A DNA stretch of 64,000 bases from a halophilic archaeon SHRA6. GTDB lineage: Archaea > Halobacteriota > Halobacteria > Halobacteriales > Haloferacaceae. The position numbers and the translations under genes are program-made. The stretch is taken from contig ML241294.1 in the NCBI GenBank assembly GCA_005239175.1, positions 693,275-757,274 on the forward strand. The letters are read 5' to 3'. The notes under the pieces were generated by a model. It ran no database searches. It saw only the letters and a list, made by a program, of their open reading frames with translations, and was not told the origin of the DNA. This document shows positions 26,159-34,789 of this stretch, one piece after another; position 1 is the stretch's first letter, and every line of letters starts with the position of its first letter.

Positions 26159-26455
26159 CTACTGATCTTCTTTATCCGACAGCCGGCTCGACAGGCGATC
26201 GAATCGGTCCTGTGCAGCTGCTTTTCGATCAGCGGTCTGGTCTGGTTCGTACTCAATCTCTTGTAGTACTCCATCTTGCACCGTCACAGTAAGGATCGCG
26301 TCAGCGTGTCTGCCTTCCGTCGGCAACACGTCCTCATCAACGAGAGCGCTGCCAACATCAGTGCCGTCGGCTTCAAAAAAGACTCTGGCGAGATCGTCTT
26401 CGATCGCATCGACAACGGCGGTGTAGGTGCCATCCGCCACATCAATCTCTGTCAT
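26159..26455 (-). CDS. DUF3006-type protein
   Basis: A 98-residue acidic protein beginning MTEIDVADGTYTAVVDAIED. The opening strand pair, DLARVFFEADG and a hydrophobic ILTVTVQDGVLQEIEYEPD strand match DUF3006, a small beta-rich family often found next to ComEC-like metallo-beta-lactamase proteins. The C-terminus is a charged helix. ATG at 26455 overlaps the stop of the upstream MBL/lamin-tail gene by one base (TAATG), so the two are translationally coupled. No signal peptide is present, so it remains in the cytoplasm, unlike its partner. The biochemical function of the family is unknown. Confidence 0.85.
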   Translation of the reverse strand: MTEIDVADGTYTAVVDAIEDDLARVFFEADGTDVGSALVDEDVLPTEGRHADAILTVTVQDGVLQEIEYEPDQTADRKAAAQDRFDRLSSRLSDKEDQ

Positions 26456-27873
26456 TAGTATGTCTCCTCTAGCACAACAGCCCCATCGTCATCGCGGACA
26501 ATGACTGTATCGCCGTCATTATTCCACACTGGTGATCCTGAACCCCAGAATAATTCTGTCTCAGTGTCCGTCCCGCTTCCCGTTCGCAACGTGATCGTCG
26601 CATTCGGCTCTACCTCAACACCAGCAGGGAACGTGTACGATCGCCCTGCCGCATCTTCGACAGTCCACCCGCTCAAATCAAGCGGCTCGCTTCCCATGTT
26701 CTCAAACACGACGTACTCATCATTGAGATTTTCTCGATCATCGCCTTCAGCGTCAGCATTGATTTCTGCAATGCTGAGCTCCCCATCAGCAGTCGAATCA
26801 TCATCACCGGAGTCATCTTCCTCGGCGTCTTGATCAATTGAGACAACCTCATCAGATCCCGTAATACGGGTTCGCTCGACAGGGTCTGGTCCCGTTGCTG
26901 GTTCGATTGGCTCACCATCGCGGAGCTCCGATGAGTCTGTCGGCGCATCTTGTTGGGTTTGAATACTCACGTTCGTCCCATCACTGACAAACACGGTATC
27001 GCCGTGTGTGGCGGTCCACATTGTCGGGATCGATCGTTCGCTGAGACGCGCTAACACTTCATCGTGAGGATGTCCATACTGCGAGTCATAAGCACTAGAG
27101 ATAACAACGGCCTGCGGTTGGGCAGCGTCAAGCAGTGCATCACTTGTTGAACTCGATGAGCCGTGGTGGCCAGCCTTCAGGACCGTCGCTTGCAGTTCGT
27201 CGCCGTACTCATCAACAAGGTATTCTTCTTGTTCGGCTTCCGCATCACCGGTCAGCACAAAGCTCGTCGTCCCGTGTGTTAATTTCAGCACGATGCTGTT
27301 TTCGTTCCTGTCTTCGTCCGCAAGATACGGGTCGGGCGGGCCAAGCACATTCACATCCACGTCATCAAAGTCGATCGTGTCGCCCTCTCGGGTCTCATAC
27401 AGTGTGACCTCGTGAGCTTCAATCGCATCAAGATACTCTGAGTACGTGTTTGTGCTGGCCGTAATCCCAGGGTCGTACACCGCTCCGATACCGTCTGCCT
27501 CAGTTTCGTAGTGCTCGATGATCGCTGCATTGCCCCCGATATGGTCAGCATCGCCGTGTGATGTCACCAAATGATCAATGCGATCGATCTCATGTTGACG
27601 CAGATACGCTAACACATGTTCACCGTCGTCGTTGTAGTGCCCTGTATCGACGAGCATCGTCTCCCCATCCGGCGAAATTATGAGCGTACTCACTGATTGG
27701 CCGACATTGATATAGTGAACTTCGAGCGAACCGACACTCTCTCCCGACGACTCGACAGGATCTGAAGTGTTGTCCGTACTCCCAGTATCGCCCCCTGAGA
27801 GTCCGCCCGCACAGCCAGCGAGGAGCACAATAACAACGATGAGCCCGATACGACTCGCGTCTCTGAGTGACAC
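26455..27873 (-). CDS. secreted lipoprotein: ComEC-like metallo-beta-lactamase with lamin-tail domain
   Basis: A 472-residue exported protein. A short N-terminal hydrophobic segment ends in LLAGCAGG, a lipobox, so it is probably a lipid-anchored surface protein. Residues 50-310 are a metallo-beta-lactamase fold of the ComEC/Rec2 C-terminal type: TSHGDADHIGG metal motif, LTGDAE and KAGHHGSSSS. An acidic spacer follows. The last 110 residues are a lamin-tail (LTD) beta-sandwich: LSIAEINADAEG, EYVVFENMGSEPLDLSGWTVED and WNNDGDTVIVRD. Such proteins are thought to be extracellular nucleases, perhaps for DNA use as nutrient. The start is GTG at 27873. The operon continues with DUF3006. Confidence 0.85.
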   Translation of the reverse strand: MSLRDASRIGLIVVIVLLAGCAGGLSGGDTGSTDNTSDPVESSGESVGSLEVHYINVGQSVSTLIISPDGETMLVDTGHYNDDGEHVLAYLRQHEIDRIDHLVTSHGDADHIGGNAAIIEHYETEADGIGAVYDPGITASTNTYSEYLDAIEAHEVTLYETREGDTIDFDDVDVNVLGPPDPYLADEDRNENSIVLKLTHGTTSFVLTGDAEAEQEEYLVDEYGDELQATVLKAGHHGSSSSTSDALLDAAQPQAVVISSAYDSQYGHPHDEVLARLSERSIPTMWTATHGDTVFVSDGTNVSIQTQQDAPTDSSELRDGEPIEPATGPDPVERTRITGSDEVVSIDQDAEEDDSGDDDSTADGELSIAEINADAEGDDRENLNDEYVVFENMGSEPLDLSGWTVEDAAGRSYTFPAGVEVEPNATITLRTGSGTDTETELFWGSGSPVWNNDGDTVIVRDDDGAVVLEETY

Positions 27874-28050
27874 ATCTGACCTCTGGGAAAGCTCACTCTT
27901 AGTCTTTTGCTGAGTAGATCTCTACAATTCGGGACTTGTTGAAACACTCAAAGACTGACAATACCTACGCGCTGAATATAGAGGTTCTATTCAGCCGGAC
28001 GGATGTATCTCGCCAGTCCGGATCGTGATCTCCAACCTGTTACTGGTGTG
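27874..28050. repeat. gap with inverted IS-end relic, copy 5
   Basis: At about 27938-27995 GGGACTTGTTGAAACACTCA is followed by CTACGCGCTGAATATAGAG, a degenerate and inverted version of the same relic family. Confidence 0.35.
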
Positions 28051-30075
28051 TTACGACAGTTCGAACTCGAAGCGTGCGCCACCGTCAGTCTCATCAGTTA
28101 CTCTGACCGTCCAGCCGTGTGTTTTCGCAATATCGCTGACGATTGAGAGTCCTAATCCCGTTCCGTCCGTGTTTGTCGTGACACCGTGGTCGAACACCGT
28201 ATCCTGCTGCTCCGTTGGAATACCTGTACCGTCATCTTCCACGTAGAATCCATCATCATCGGGTAACCGGCCAACAGTAACTGTCACGTTGTTCCCGCCA
28301 TGTTCAACCGCGTTTCGAAAGAGATTCTCGAACATCTGAATCAACCGGCCGTTGTCTCCCGATACGATCGGTATATCCTCATCAATTTCGAGCGTCGCCT
28401 CGTGTGTATCGACGTATCCCCATGCTTCGGTTGCAACGATACCGATATCTACCTCCGTTGACTCGGTGATTGTCGTTTCACCCCGCGCAAGGGTGAGCAG
28501 ATCTTCGATGAGGCGTTCAATGCGGTTGTGTGCATTCTCGACCTTCTCGAAGTGGGCAGGGTCCTGCGTCTCTTGAGCGATATCTGTGAAACCGATTGCG
28601 ATGCTCAATGGATTCCGCAGGTCGTGGGCCACGACACTTGCGAACTGGTCAAGTTGCTCGTTCTTTCGTTCGAGGGCTTGTCTTTGTTCGATGAAGTCGG
28701 TGACGTCGGTCTGAATACCAATCAGGCGAATCGTCGTGTTGGGGTCACCTGTTTCCACAATCCCACGTGCCCGCACCCACCGCTGTTTGCCATCCGTTGG
28801 TTCTACCCGAAAATCTGCTTTGAATTCTTCACCCGTTTCGACCGCAGTATCGATTGCATCTTGAACTGCCGGGAAGTCTGCCTCGTGAATACGACTGGCG
28901 AACGCATCAACTGTCCCCGGAAATTCACCGGGATCGTACCCAAACAATCGTTCACTAGCTTCATCCCAGACGATCGTATTGGTGTCGGGATTCCACTCCC
29001 AGACGCCCGTGTTTGTCTCCCTAAGTGCAAGTTCGAGGCGTGTATTCAATTCCTCAAGTTCACGTTCGCGGTGTACACGCTCGGTGATATCCCGGCAGAC
29101 GAGTAGCTGCCCGACTACCATCTCGTAATTGTCAGTTAGCGTGGTCTGACTGACGGTGAAGTGTCGCGGTTTACCTTCAATCTCGGTGACAATATCTACA
29201 TTTTGATTGCCCGAACGCTGTATTGTAGCTGCATCGCTTCCTAACACCGCTGTTATGTGTGTTCCCAATAGCTTTCTTTCATCTCCGAATCGTTCGGTAG
29301 CTGCATTGTTGGCCGTCACGATTGCTCCTGTTTCATCTAACACAAACACGAGCTCATTCATCTCCGCTAATACTGTCTGACGGGCGATCGGCAATGCATC
29401 AAGCAACCGAAGCCTGAACGTGGCGTACATCAGTCCTGTTGCTGTCACAAAGAACGCGGCGGTTGTCAAATCGAGTCGAATGATACCAAGTCGGAGTAAT
29501 ACGTTACATCCGATCGGTATTGAAACAGCAACAAGAACCACGAACAATTGGCGTTGATTTCCATACATCCCTTTTAGCAGCATTCGCAGAAGAACCGCGA
29601 TCGCAACGGCTGTCAGGATCCAGTTGTAGGAGACATGAAAAATAAAAAACGGAGTTACGACGAACTCGTATCCCTGAACGACGGTTTCGGGTGTCGCAAT
29701 TTCTAATAGCCCGTCCAAACTGGGCGTAAGAACCACCACGAGAGAGAGAACAGGCTTAATCGACAGTAGCGAAACGATCCGTTTGCGTATCACATCCTCT
29801 CTACCCGTATACTCAAACGAAAACAACAGTAGTCCGATAATCGTAATGTCCGCACCTACCATCCTCAGTGGTATTCCGACAGGTGGTGCAGGATTTGCAG
29901 GTGTCCACACCTGTATTATGTCCGCGAGCAACCAGATCAACAACCCGCCAAATAGAACGATGAGAGACGTTGCTGCCCGTCGCTCCCGATTGTCGAACAG
30001 ATAATAAATAAAAACTAGTCCGAGAACGAAATTACCGATTAATAAGACTCGAAGAAGTTGTATATCTAGTGCCAT
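28051..30075 (-). CDS. 7TM-PAS-PAS sensor histidine kinase
   Basis: A 674-residue membrane kinase. Residues 1-230 hold seven hydrophobic segments of the 'histidine kinase N-terminal 7TM' type common in haloarchaea. Next come two PAS domains (NELVFVLDETGAIVTANNAA and the NTGVWEWNPDTNTIVWDEA block with a PAC-type WVRARG). The dimerisation box is FASVVAHDLRNPLS with phospho-acceptor His484. The ATPase domain has FRNAVEHGG (N box), DDGTGIP (G1) and GTGLGLSIV (G2). All catalytic boxes are intact. No response regulator is adjacent, as is usual in haloarchaea. Signal unknown. It is the only clearly regulatory gene in this half of the island. Confidence 0.9.
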   Translation of the reverse strand: MALDIQLLRVLLIGNFVLGLVFIYYLFDNRERRAATSLIVLFGGLLIWLLADIIQVWTPANPAPPVGIPLRMVGADITIIGLLLFSFEYTGREDVIRKRIVSLLSIKPVLSLVVVLTPSLDGLLEIATPETVVQGYEFVVTPFFIFHVSYNWILTAVAIAVLLRMLLKGMYGNQRQLFVVLVAVSIPIGCNVLLRLGIIRLDLTTAAFFVTATGLMYATFRLRLLDALPIARQTVLAEMNELVFVLDETGAIVTANNAATERFGDERKLLGTHITAVLGSDAATIQRSGNQNVDIVTEIEGKPRHFTVSQTTLTDNYEMVVGQLLVCRDITERVHRERELEELNTRLELALRETNTGVWEWNPDTNTIVWDEASERLFGYDPGEFPGTVDAFASRIHEADFPAVQDAIDTAVETGEEFKADFRVEPTDGKQRWVRARGIVETGDPNTTIRLIGIQTDVTDFIEQRQALERKNEQLDQFASVVAHDLRNPLSIAIGFTDIAQETQDPAHFEKVENAHNRIERLIEDLLTLARGETTITESTEVDIGIVATEAWGYVDTHEATLEIDEDIPIVSGDNGRLIQMFENLFRNAVEHGGNNVTVTVGRLPDDDGFYVEDDGTGIPTEQQDTVFDHGVTTNTDGTGLGLSIVSDIAKTHGWTVRVTDETDGGARFEFELS

Positions 30076-30179
30076 ATAGTTAAAATGTAATCTGAATAGG
30101 TCTACCTTGTCAACTGAATTAAAAAGTATTCCTGAATCTATGTCTCTAATTGAGGAATACAGTCGAAAGTCAAACTCCT

Positions 30180-30260
30180 ATTTATGCAAGATATGCGCTC
30201 TATATTCAGCACGGCCCCCAACAAACTATCAGCGACAGAGAATTTCAACAGAACCAAATT
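30180..30260 (+). repeat. solo IS-end relic, copy 6
   Basis: CAAGATATGCGCTCTATATTCAGCACGG block, then GAATTTCAACAGAACC about 40 bases on. One of the best-preserved members of the relic family. It lies between the kinase gene and the small gene pair; 30076-30433 is otherwise empty. Confidence 0.55.
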
Positions 30261-30433
30261 TCACTAAATCATTGTCACTGAGCCCTGATTTGTTATTTAC
30301 GTGATCTGTACTGAGCGATCAACGGTAGGTGGTGAGTCAGGTGTACGAACTACTCTAACTACTTGTGCCAACCGTTCTATGCCACCCCACAACCACCGAT
30401 ATTTTATATATAATCACGACACCAGCCGTATTG

Positions 30434-30637
30434 ATGCCAGATTGGCACCCACAAGACTGGTGTATTATTGTAGAAGCGTTGGACGATCATCTCCACCCAC
30501 ACGACCCACCGTGGCGACAGGCTCGGATTGAGTCGCTGATCGCCGATATCGAGCGGATGCATGGTCTGTCATCCACAGAATTGATTTGCCAAGCCTCGAC
30601 CGACGGTCGCTATCTCACGGAGGCCCAAGAGCGATGA
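30434..30637 (+). CDS. small hypothetical protein
   Basis: A 67-residue protein starting MPDWHPQDWCIIVEALDDHL. It is rich in Trp, His and Asp, with one long helix (ARIESLIADIERMHGL). No metal-binding pattern is complete. The ATG at 30434 follows an AT-rich promoter-like stretch (ATATTTTATATATAATC near 30398-30413), about right for a leaderless start. Its last codon overlaps the start of the next gene (ATGA), so the two make a coupled pair. I do not recognise it. Confidence 0.6.
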   Translation: MPDWHPQDWCIIVEALDDHLHPHDPPWRQARIESLIADIERMHGLSSTELICQASTDGRYLTEAQER

Positions 30638-30801
30638 GTCGTCATCGATTTGTCTCACGTCGCTCGGTTGTTTGGGCGATTGTGACCGCCCTCGGGGTTG
30701 CTGGCGGTGCAACGATCGTCGCCTCAGAAACTGACACCGGAGACGATCGGGAAGCTCCGACCGGTACAGTAGAGGGGACAGCCAATACCACCACCGACTA
30801 G
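30634..30801 (+). CDS. small exported or membrane-anchored peptide
   Basis: A 55-residue product beginning MSRHRFVSRRSVVWAIVTAL. An Arg-Arg pair precedes one hydrophobic segment (VVWAIVTALGVAGGATIVA), and the tail is short, acidic and Thr-rich. This looks like a signal anchor, with a possible Tat-type start. It is coupled to the preceding small gene by a four-base overlap. The function is unknown. Confidence 0.6.
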   Translation: MSRHRFVSRRSVVWAIVTALGVAGGATIVASETDTGDDREAPTGTVEGTANTTTD

Positions 30802-30863
30802 CTGGCGACGTGAGATCTACTCAGTTGTGTTTCAAGCCTCGAATCCGGCAGAAATGATCGATA

Positions 30864-30977
30864 TACGTCTGCGCGTACGCCCGTGATCAACCCAAGGTTA
30901 CATGCGTTAAAACACGTCGTCGTGATCTGCTGATCAGATTTCCGATTGATTTCTTGGACTTGTTAGAGATTAGATAA
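30864..30977 (+). pseudogene. decayed C-terminal fragment of the PLD-ATPase gene
   Basis: Read in one frame this gives AYARDQPKVTCVKTRRRDLLIR, then FPIDFLDLLEIR and a stop (written in two parts). The end of the PLD-ATPase at 21567-23867 reads YARDPPTVARVERRGRDLL followed by IKSPDEFLDWLGEV. The match is clear both as protein and as DNA (TACGCCCGTGATC). No upstream part is present, so a second copy of that gene once stood here and was mostly deleted. Flanking 30802-31026 is AT-rich and empty. Confidence 0.75.
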
Positions 30978-31026
30978 TACTCACGAGGTTTTATAAGTGA
31001 GAGCAAATTGAATAATAATTAGATAG

Positions 31027-31587
31027 ATGACACAACCATCAATTGCCTCGTCTAAGACTTATCCACCTGAAAGAAGAGTCGAGGTCTCGGCGAGCGGATC
31101 TACATCTAGAATTCACTTGCCAGAGAGACTAGTTAGCGAAGTTGGATTTACCATAGATGAAGTTTTAGAAAATCCTGATTTTCTCAGAGATCCCAACTGC
31201 ACGGCAAAACATGACGTAATGGTTGCCTGGTATTATCATAAAGAGGAGAACAAGGCAATCCTCTCAGACATATCTATTTATCATCATCCGGAAGTAGAAT
31301 TGGTAGGCGTCTGTACGCTCCAATCACTCAAGATATCAGATTTCGAGGCAGGAGAGCATGGAGGGGCACGAGTGTCCCTAATTACGGGTTTTCCGGACGA
31401 ACTTTATGAATTGCGTGATAGCAATCAAGTTGTACTGTCGGCAGCCTATGCAGAGCGGTGCTCAGATCTTGATGGTAGTTTTATTTCTGTATATCCTGCT
31501 TCATTATACGACCAAGGAGAGCTACCGAACGTAGATGTGACACCACAGCCGACGGGGAGTAGATACGCACATCAAAATTCAATCTAA
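31027..31587 (+). CDS. hypothetical protein with AbrB-like N-terminus
   Basis: A 186-residue protein that I do not place in a family. The N-terminus (RRVEVSASGSTSRIHLPERLVSEVGF) has a strand-turn-strand pattern that recalls swapped-hairpin AbrB domains, followed by a stretch containing EVELVGVCTLQSLKISDFEAG that could be a small beta-barrel. No catalytic motif is visible. A TTTATAAG element about 35 bases upstream of the ATG suggests a leaderless promoter. It stands alone beyond the PLD-ATPase remnant. AbrB resemblance is weak and should not be taken as an assignment. Confidence 0.55.
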   Translation: MTQPSIASSKTYPPERRVEVSASGSTSRIHLPERLVSEVGFTIDEVLENPDFLRDPNCTAKHDVMVAWYYHKEENKAILSDISIYHHPEVELVGVCTLQSLKISDFEAGEHGGARVSLITGFPDELYELRDSNQVVLSAAYAERCSDLDGSFISVYPASLYDQGELPNVDVTPQPTGSRYAHQNSI

Positions 31588-31782
31588 GATCAGGTATGAA
31601 GAATTTAACAGAGCCGGATTTTGATGTATTTCGACGTAAGGCGATACCAATTTGAAGAACACTGACAAGTACTGGCTGGGAATCATCGTCGCCGCCGCAG
31701 GATTCATTATGATACGATATTACTGTTCAGAGCGAAAAATCCCTCCAAGAGTGGCCTAGAGTGATGCAGAGGAAGGTATCGA
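31588..31782. other. gap with IS-end relic and small open frame
   Basis: TTTAACAGAGCC at about 31605 is the outer end of the relic family. Beyond it, a TTG-started frame near 31650-31760 would encode a 35-residue single-pass membrane peptide (core WLGIIVAAAGFIMIRYY). I do not count it as a gene. Confidence 0.3.
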
Positions 31783-32904
31783 TTACAAGACTTGTTCAAT
31801 TTGAGAGTCACCAAGAGGGTCAGAACACTTGAGCAGTCCGACAGAGAGATCTACAGAACCAAGATGAGATTTAGCTACCTCTATTTCGTCATCTGGGACT
31901 GCAATAAGAATGTTATCTAATTCAGATGCCCTGTGATACGTTGGTACTTGCTCAGTGAATAATCGGTTCCAATCGGGATCGGGGCCCTTGACTTCAATAC
32001 CAGTCATTGAATCGCCTGTAGTAATCAATAGATCAATTCGTGGAGCACTCCGAGTGGATGTCTCACCAAAGAACCGTTCAACCATATTAGGATCGTCTAT
32101 CTTAACAAGGCTTGGTAGCTCAACTTCAACAGCGACATCGACATCTGGTTGTTCAACGTAGTGACACCAGACGGCATGAGCAACATCTGATTCAGTAACT
32201 TTCGGTCTTGAAGTCCAATCAGATGTGCGATCAAAATAAGATGCCTCTTTTTGAACACGTAAATTTCCGGTCTCTACGTCGAAGCGTAAGATACCAACCT
32301 CTTGTAAAACAGGATCTATCCACTGATCTCTCATAGTAGAAGAATGACCTTCTATCGATGCAGAATCGTACTCTTCTAGATTCTGCTTGACGGTTCCAAG
32401 ATCACCCCTTCGTTTTAGTTCCCTGAACAATTTCTCTTTACTCTCGTTAAGCAACTTCACATAATATGCTGTTTTAGAAATTTCTCTTGATTGTGAATTC
32501 CGGACCGTCCCCTTGATACCACGAAATGCTATCGATGATTGGCCCAATTCAAGACGATTGATTAGCTGAGATACCTCGGGGTGTATATCTAATCGAGTAT
32601 CATCGTCATGGTCTGTCTCTGGCGTACAAACATAGAGCCGATCAATTTTTCCGGTCTTAGCTTGATCAATCACCTGTTCTAAGTTACTAGTGTCGGTCTC
32701 AAACGCATCAACTGCCGTTTTTATTTCTATTCCGATCTGATCGTCAAGTTGAAATTTGTTCTCATCGGGTAGCGATACGTTGATGAGAATGTCAACTTTT
32801 GAACTACCTATCCCAGCTTCGGGTCCACGAACTGAAAGAGTAGGCCAGTTACTCGTTTCAAAAAGACGGCGAATTGCATGGTGATAATTTTCTTCTCTTT
32901 CCAC
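31783..32904 (-). CDS. protein with two PD-(D/E)XK nuclease-like domains
   Basis: A 373-residue protein in which a nuclease-type motif appears twice. Near the N-terminus: SSKVDILINV...DDQIGIEIKTA (Asp, then E-I-K). Near the C-terminus: APRIDLLITTGDSMTGIEVKGP (Asp, then E-V-K). The strand-turn-strand spacing is normal in both. Between them lies a helical section with a LGTVKQNLEEY...VLQEVGILRFDVE stretch that may be a winged helix. Two active sites in one chain could allow both strands to be cut by a monomer, or one may be degenerate. Single gene on the minus strand. The target is unknown; a restriction or repair role is likely. Confidence 0.65.
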   Translation of the reverse strand: MEREENYHHAIRRLFETSNWPTLSVRGPEAGIGSSKVDILINVSLPDENKFQLDDQIGIEIKTAVDAFETDTSNLEQVIDQAKTGKIDRLYVCTPETDHDDDTRLDIHPEVSQLINRLELGQSSIAFRGIKGTVRNSQSREISKTAYYVKLLNESKEKLFRELKRRGDLGTVKQNLEEYDSASIEGHSSTMRDQWIDPVLQEVGILRFDVETGNLRVQKEASYFDRTSDWTSRPKVTESDVAHAVWCHYVEQPDVDVAVEVELPSLVKIDDPNMVERFFGETSTRSAPRIDLLITTGDSMTGIEVKGPDPDWNRLFTEQVPTYHRASELDNILIAVPDDEIEVAKSHLGSVDLSVGLLKCSDPLGDSQIEQVL

Positions 32905-33447
32905 AGGATTTGCGCAGTGGGGTTGATTTACCGTCTCTGACTAGATCCTCAAGAGGCGGCCAGATACTGTTAGTCATACTGAAAATATTGTTTGACACTA
33001 CATATGTGCTTTGGGTAGCCGTGATTATATTCTTCACTCCGCACGCTCTATATTGGTTAATTATCAGTTTATTTATCATACTAAATTTTGATATGATTGA
33101 TATATAAAACGCAAGAGGGCGATTGGAGTCTTGAGTAAATTGCTCACGGATAATTCAGGCCAATATCAAAACAACCCCACGGGAGTCGATCTCAATTCTT
33201 CCGCTGAGTAGGTCCTTGTCACTCGTACCAACACAGAAGTGAGCAAATACATATTATTTTTTATAATTTTTTGGGAGGTAACAATGCGATTCGGATGAGA
33301 TCTAAAAACAGTAGATATCGTGCTACAGAGATGCCAATCCCAAATTTGTCATTAGCTCAATTATGTCTTGCAGACAATTTTTACACGCAGACATATTTGT
33401 CTTTTGATATTATATATACCTTCTGACCACGTACAGATCACTGAGAC
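32905..33447. other. AT-rich intergenic gap
   Basis: No gene is supported. About 33035-33060 carries CCGCACGCTCTATATTGG, one block of the relic family. A TATTATATATACC stretch at 33408-33420, about 30 bases ahead of the recombinase ATG, is a good TATA candidate. Confidence 0.4.
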
Positions 33448-34758
33448 ATGACGACCAACACCAAGGAAAATGATACAGCCGAGCCACAAGAATACCGAGA
33501 TTGGTGCCATGATCTATCTGAGCTACAAAAGATAGGTGAAGAAATATTGGAAAATTGGAAGGATCAGCACCCGAAGTCGCCAAGAGACTATCCGACAGTG
33601 AAGTGGTTGGACGACAACGGATACTCACATCTACGATGGGTACTCAGCGAAAAGCACAGTATGGGTGTTCCCGAGTTTTTTATTTTGATGACATCTGCAG
33701 GGAGGGCAAAAGGATTTGAGTGGGGTTTCGGCGATGTTGCTACGATTGAGCGATGCAGAGCCTATCTTGATGATCAGGCGGAGTGCCGGAACTGGCAACC
33801 ATCCACAAAACGGTCCAACAGATCTCGTCTTAACGGATTTCTCAGCAGATTTGTAAATGAGTATGGTGATGATGCTATTATTTCGCTGGCAAATGATCCG
33901 AGAGTCGAAACTGAAGCCTACGATACATTTAAGCTAGTGGCGAAGACGTTCAGAGCCGAATCGAAGTCGGATGACTCTGCGCACGCTTATATACGAGCTG
34001 CCCATCGATTTTTTGAGTGGCTCGAACGATCTGGGCGAATCGAATACGATCCGATGAGAGATATCGAAGACGAATTCCGATGGGAGTGGACCTCTGACCC
34101 CACCAGCCTATCTGATGGGCAAGTTAGACGGTTGTGGGTCGTTGCTGACACAGATGAAGAAAAAATGTTAATTATTGGATATTGTGTGTGGGGTGTCCGT
34201 ACGAGCGAGCTTGCTGGTATCCACAGGACGCAGTTTAATTTCAATCTAACAGATCCAAAAATTAAGTTTGGAGAACGAGCGCGAAAAAATGGACCAGGGG
34301 AAGTAAGTCTCATGTTTGGTCTTGAGCCACTTGCCAATCTTTTGGATCGACGATCGACGCGACGACCAAATTGGAATGGATATCTTTTCCCAAGCGATAA
34401 TGAGAATAGAGAATTCCTCTGCGCGAAGGAAATGCGTGATCGTTTCAAAGAACTCTGTCGAAAAGCTGAAATTACTATAGACGAAGAAGTGCCGACGCCA
34501 AAACAGGGTCGTTCATTCTATTATAACATCTTGCTTGAAGCAGATATTGATCTCTTGCAAAGAGCTGCCGAATTAGCAGAAGAGCAGGGTGCATCAGACC
34601 CAAAATCAGTGAGGGACCATTATTTAACATCGGAACAACGTCGGCAGTATCGACGCGTATTTTTCCGACACCGGATTCGACAGGTGCTACCAGAGGATGC
34701 CTATCTAGAGTCCGATACTAATATTGAATCTGACCGGACACTTGGCGATTTTAACTAA
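33448..34758 (+). CDS. tyrosine-recombinase-like protein, first of a tandem pair
   Basis: A 436-residue protein with integrase architecture: an N-terminal SAM-like helical domain (RSRLNGFLSRFVNEYGDD, then SAHAYIRAAHRFFEWLERSGRI) followed by a catalytic-type domain. SLSDGQVRRLWVV and YCVWGVRTSELAGIHRTQF give the first active-site Arg. The second part is unusual: KQGRSFYYNIL stands where HxxR is expected, and DHYLTSEQRRQYRR holds the candidate Tyr. It may be a degenerate recombinase or an accessory partner. The stop at 34758 is 31 bases ahead of the next recombinase's preferred start, so they are probably co-transcribed. Such pairs occur on integrated haloarchaeal elements. Confidence 0.65.
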   Translation: MTTNTKENDTAEPQEYRDWCHDLSELQKIGEEILENWKDQHPKSPRDYPTVKWLDDNGYSHLRWVLSEKHSMGVPEFFILMTSAGRAKGFEWGFGDVATIERCRAYLDDQAECRNWQPSTKRSNRSRLNGFLSRFVNEYGDDAIISLANDPRVETEAYDTFKLVAKTFRAESKSDDSAHAYIRAAHRFFEWLERSGRIEYDPMRDIEDEFRWEWTSDPTSLSDGQVRRLWVVADTDEEKMLIIGYCVWGVRTSELAGIHRTQFNFNLTDPKIKFGERARKNGPGEVSLMFGLEPLANLLDRRSTRRPNWNGYLFPSDNENREFLCAKEMRDRFKELCRKAEITIDEEVPTPKQGRSFYYNILLEADIDLLQRAAELAEEQGASDPKSVRDHYLTSEQRRQYRRVFFRHRIRQVLPEDAYLESDTNIESDRTLGDFN

Positions 34759-34789
34759 CACACAAATTACAACTCACAGCACAAAACAA

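Noticed and set aside
31650-31760. 35-residue membrane peptide with a TTG start
   Set aside because: Too short, with a weak start, and directly follows an IS-end relic; no support beyond one hydrophobic stretch.
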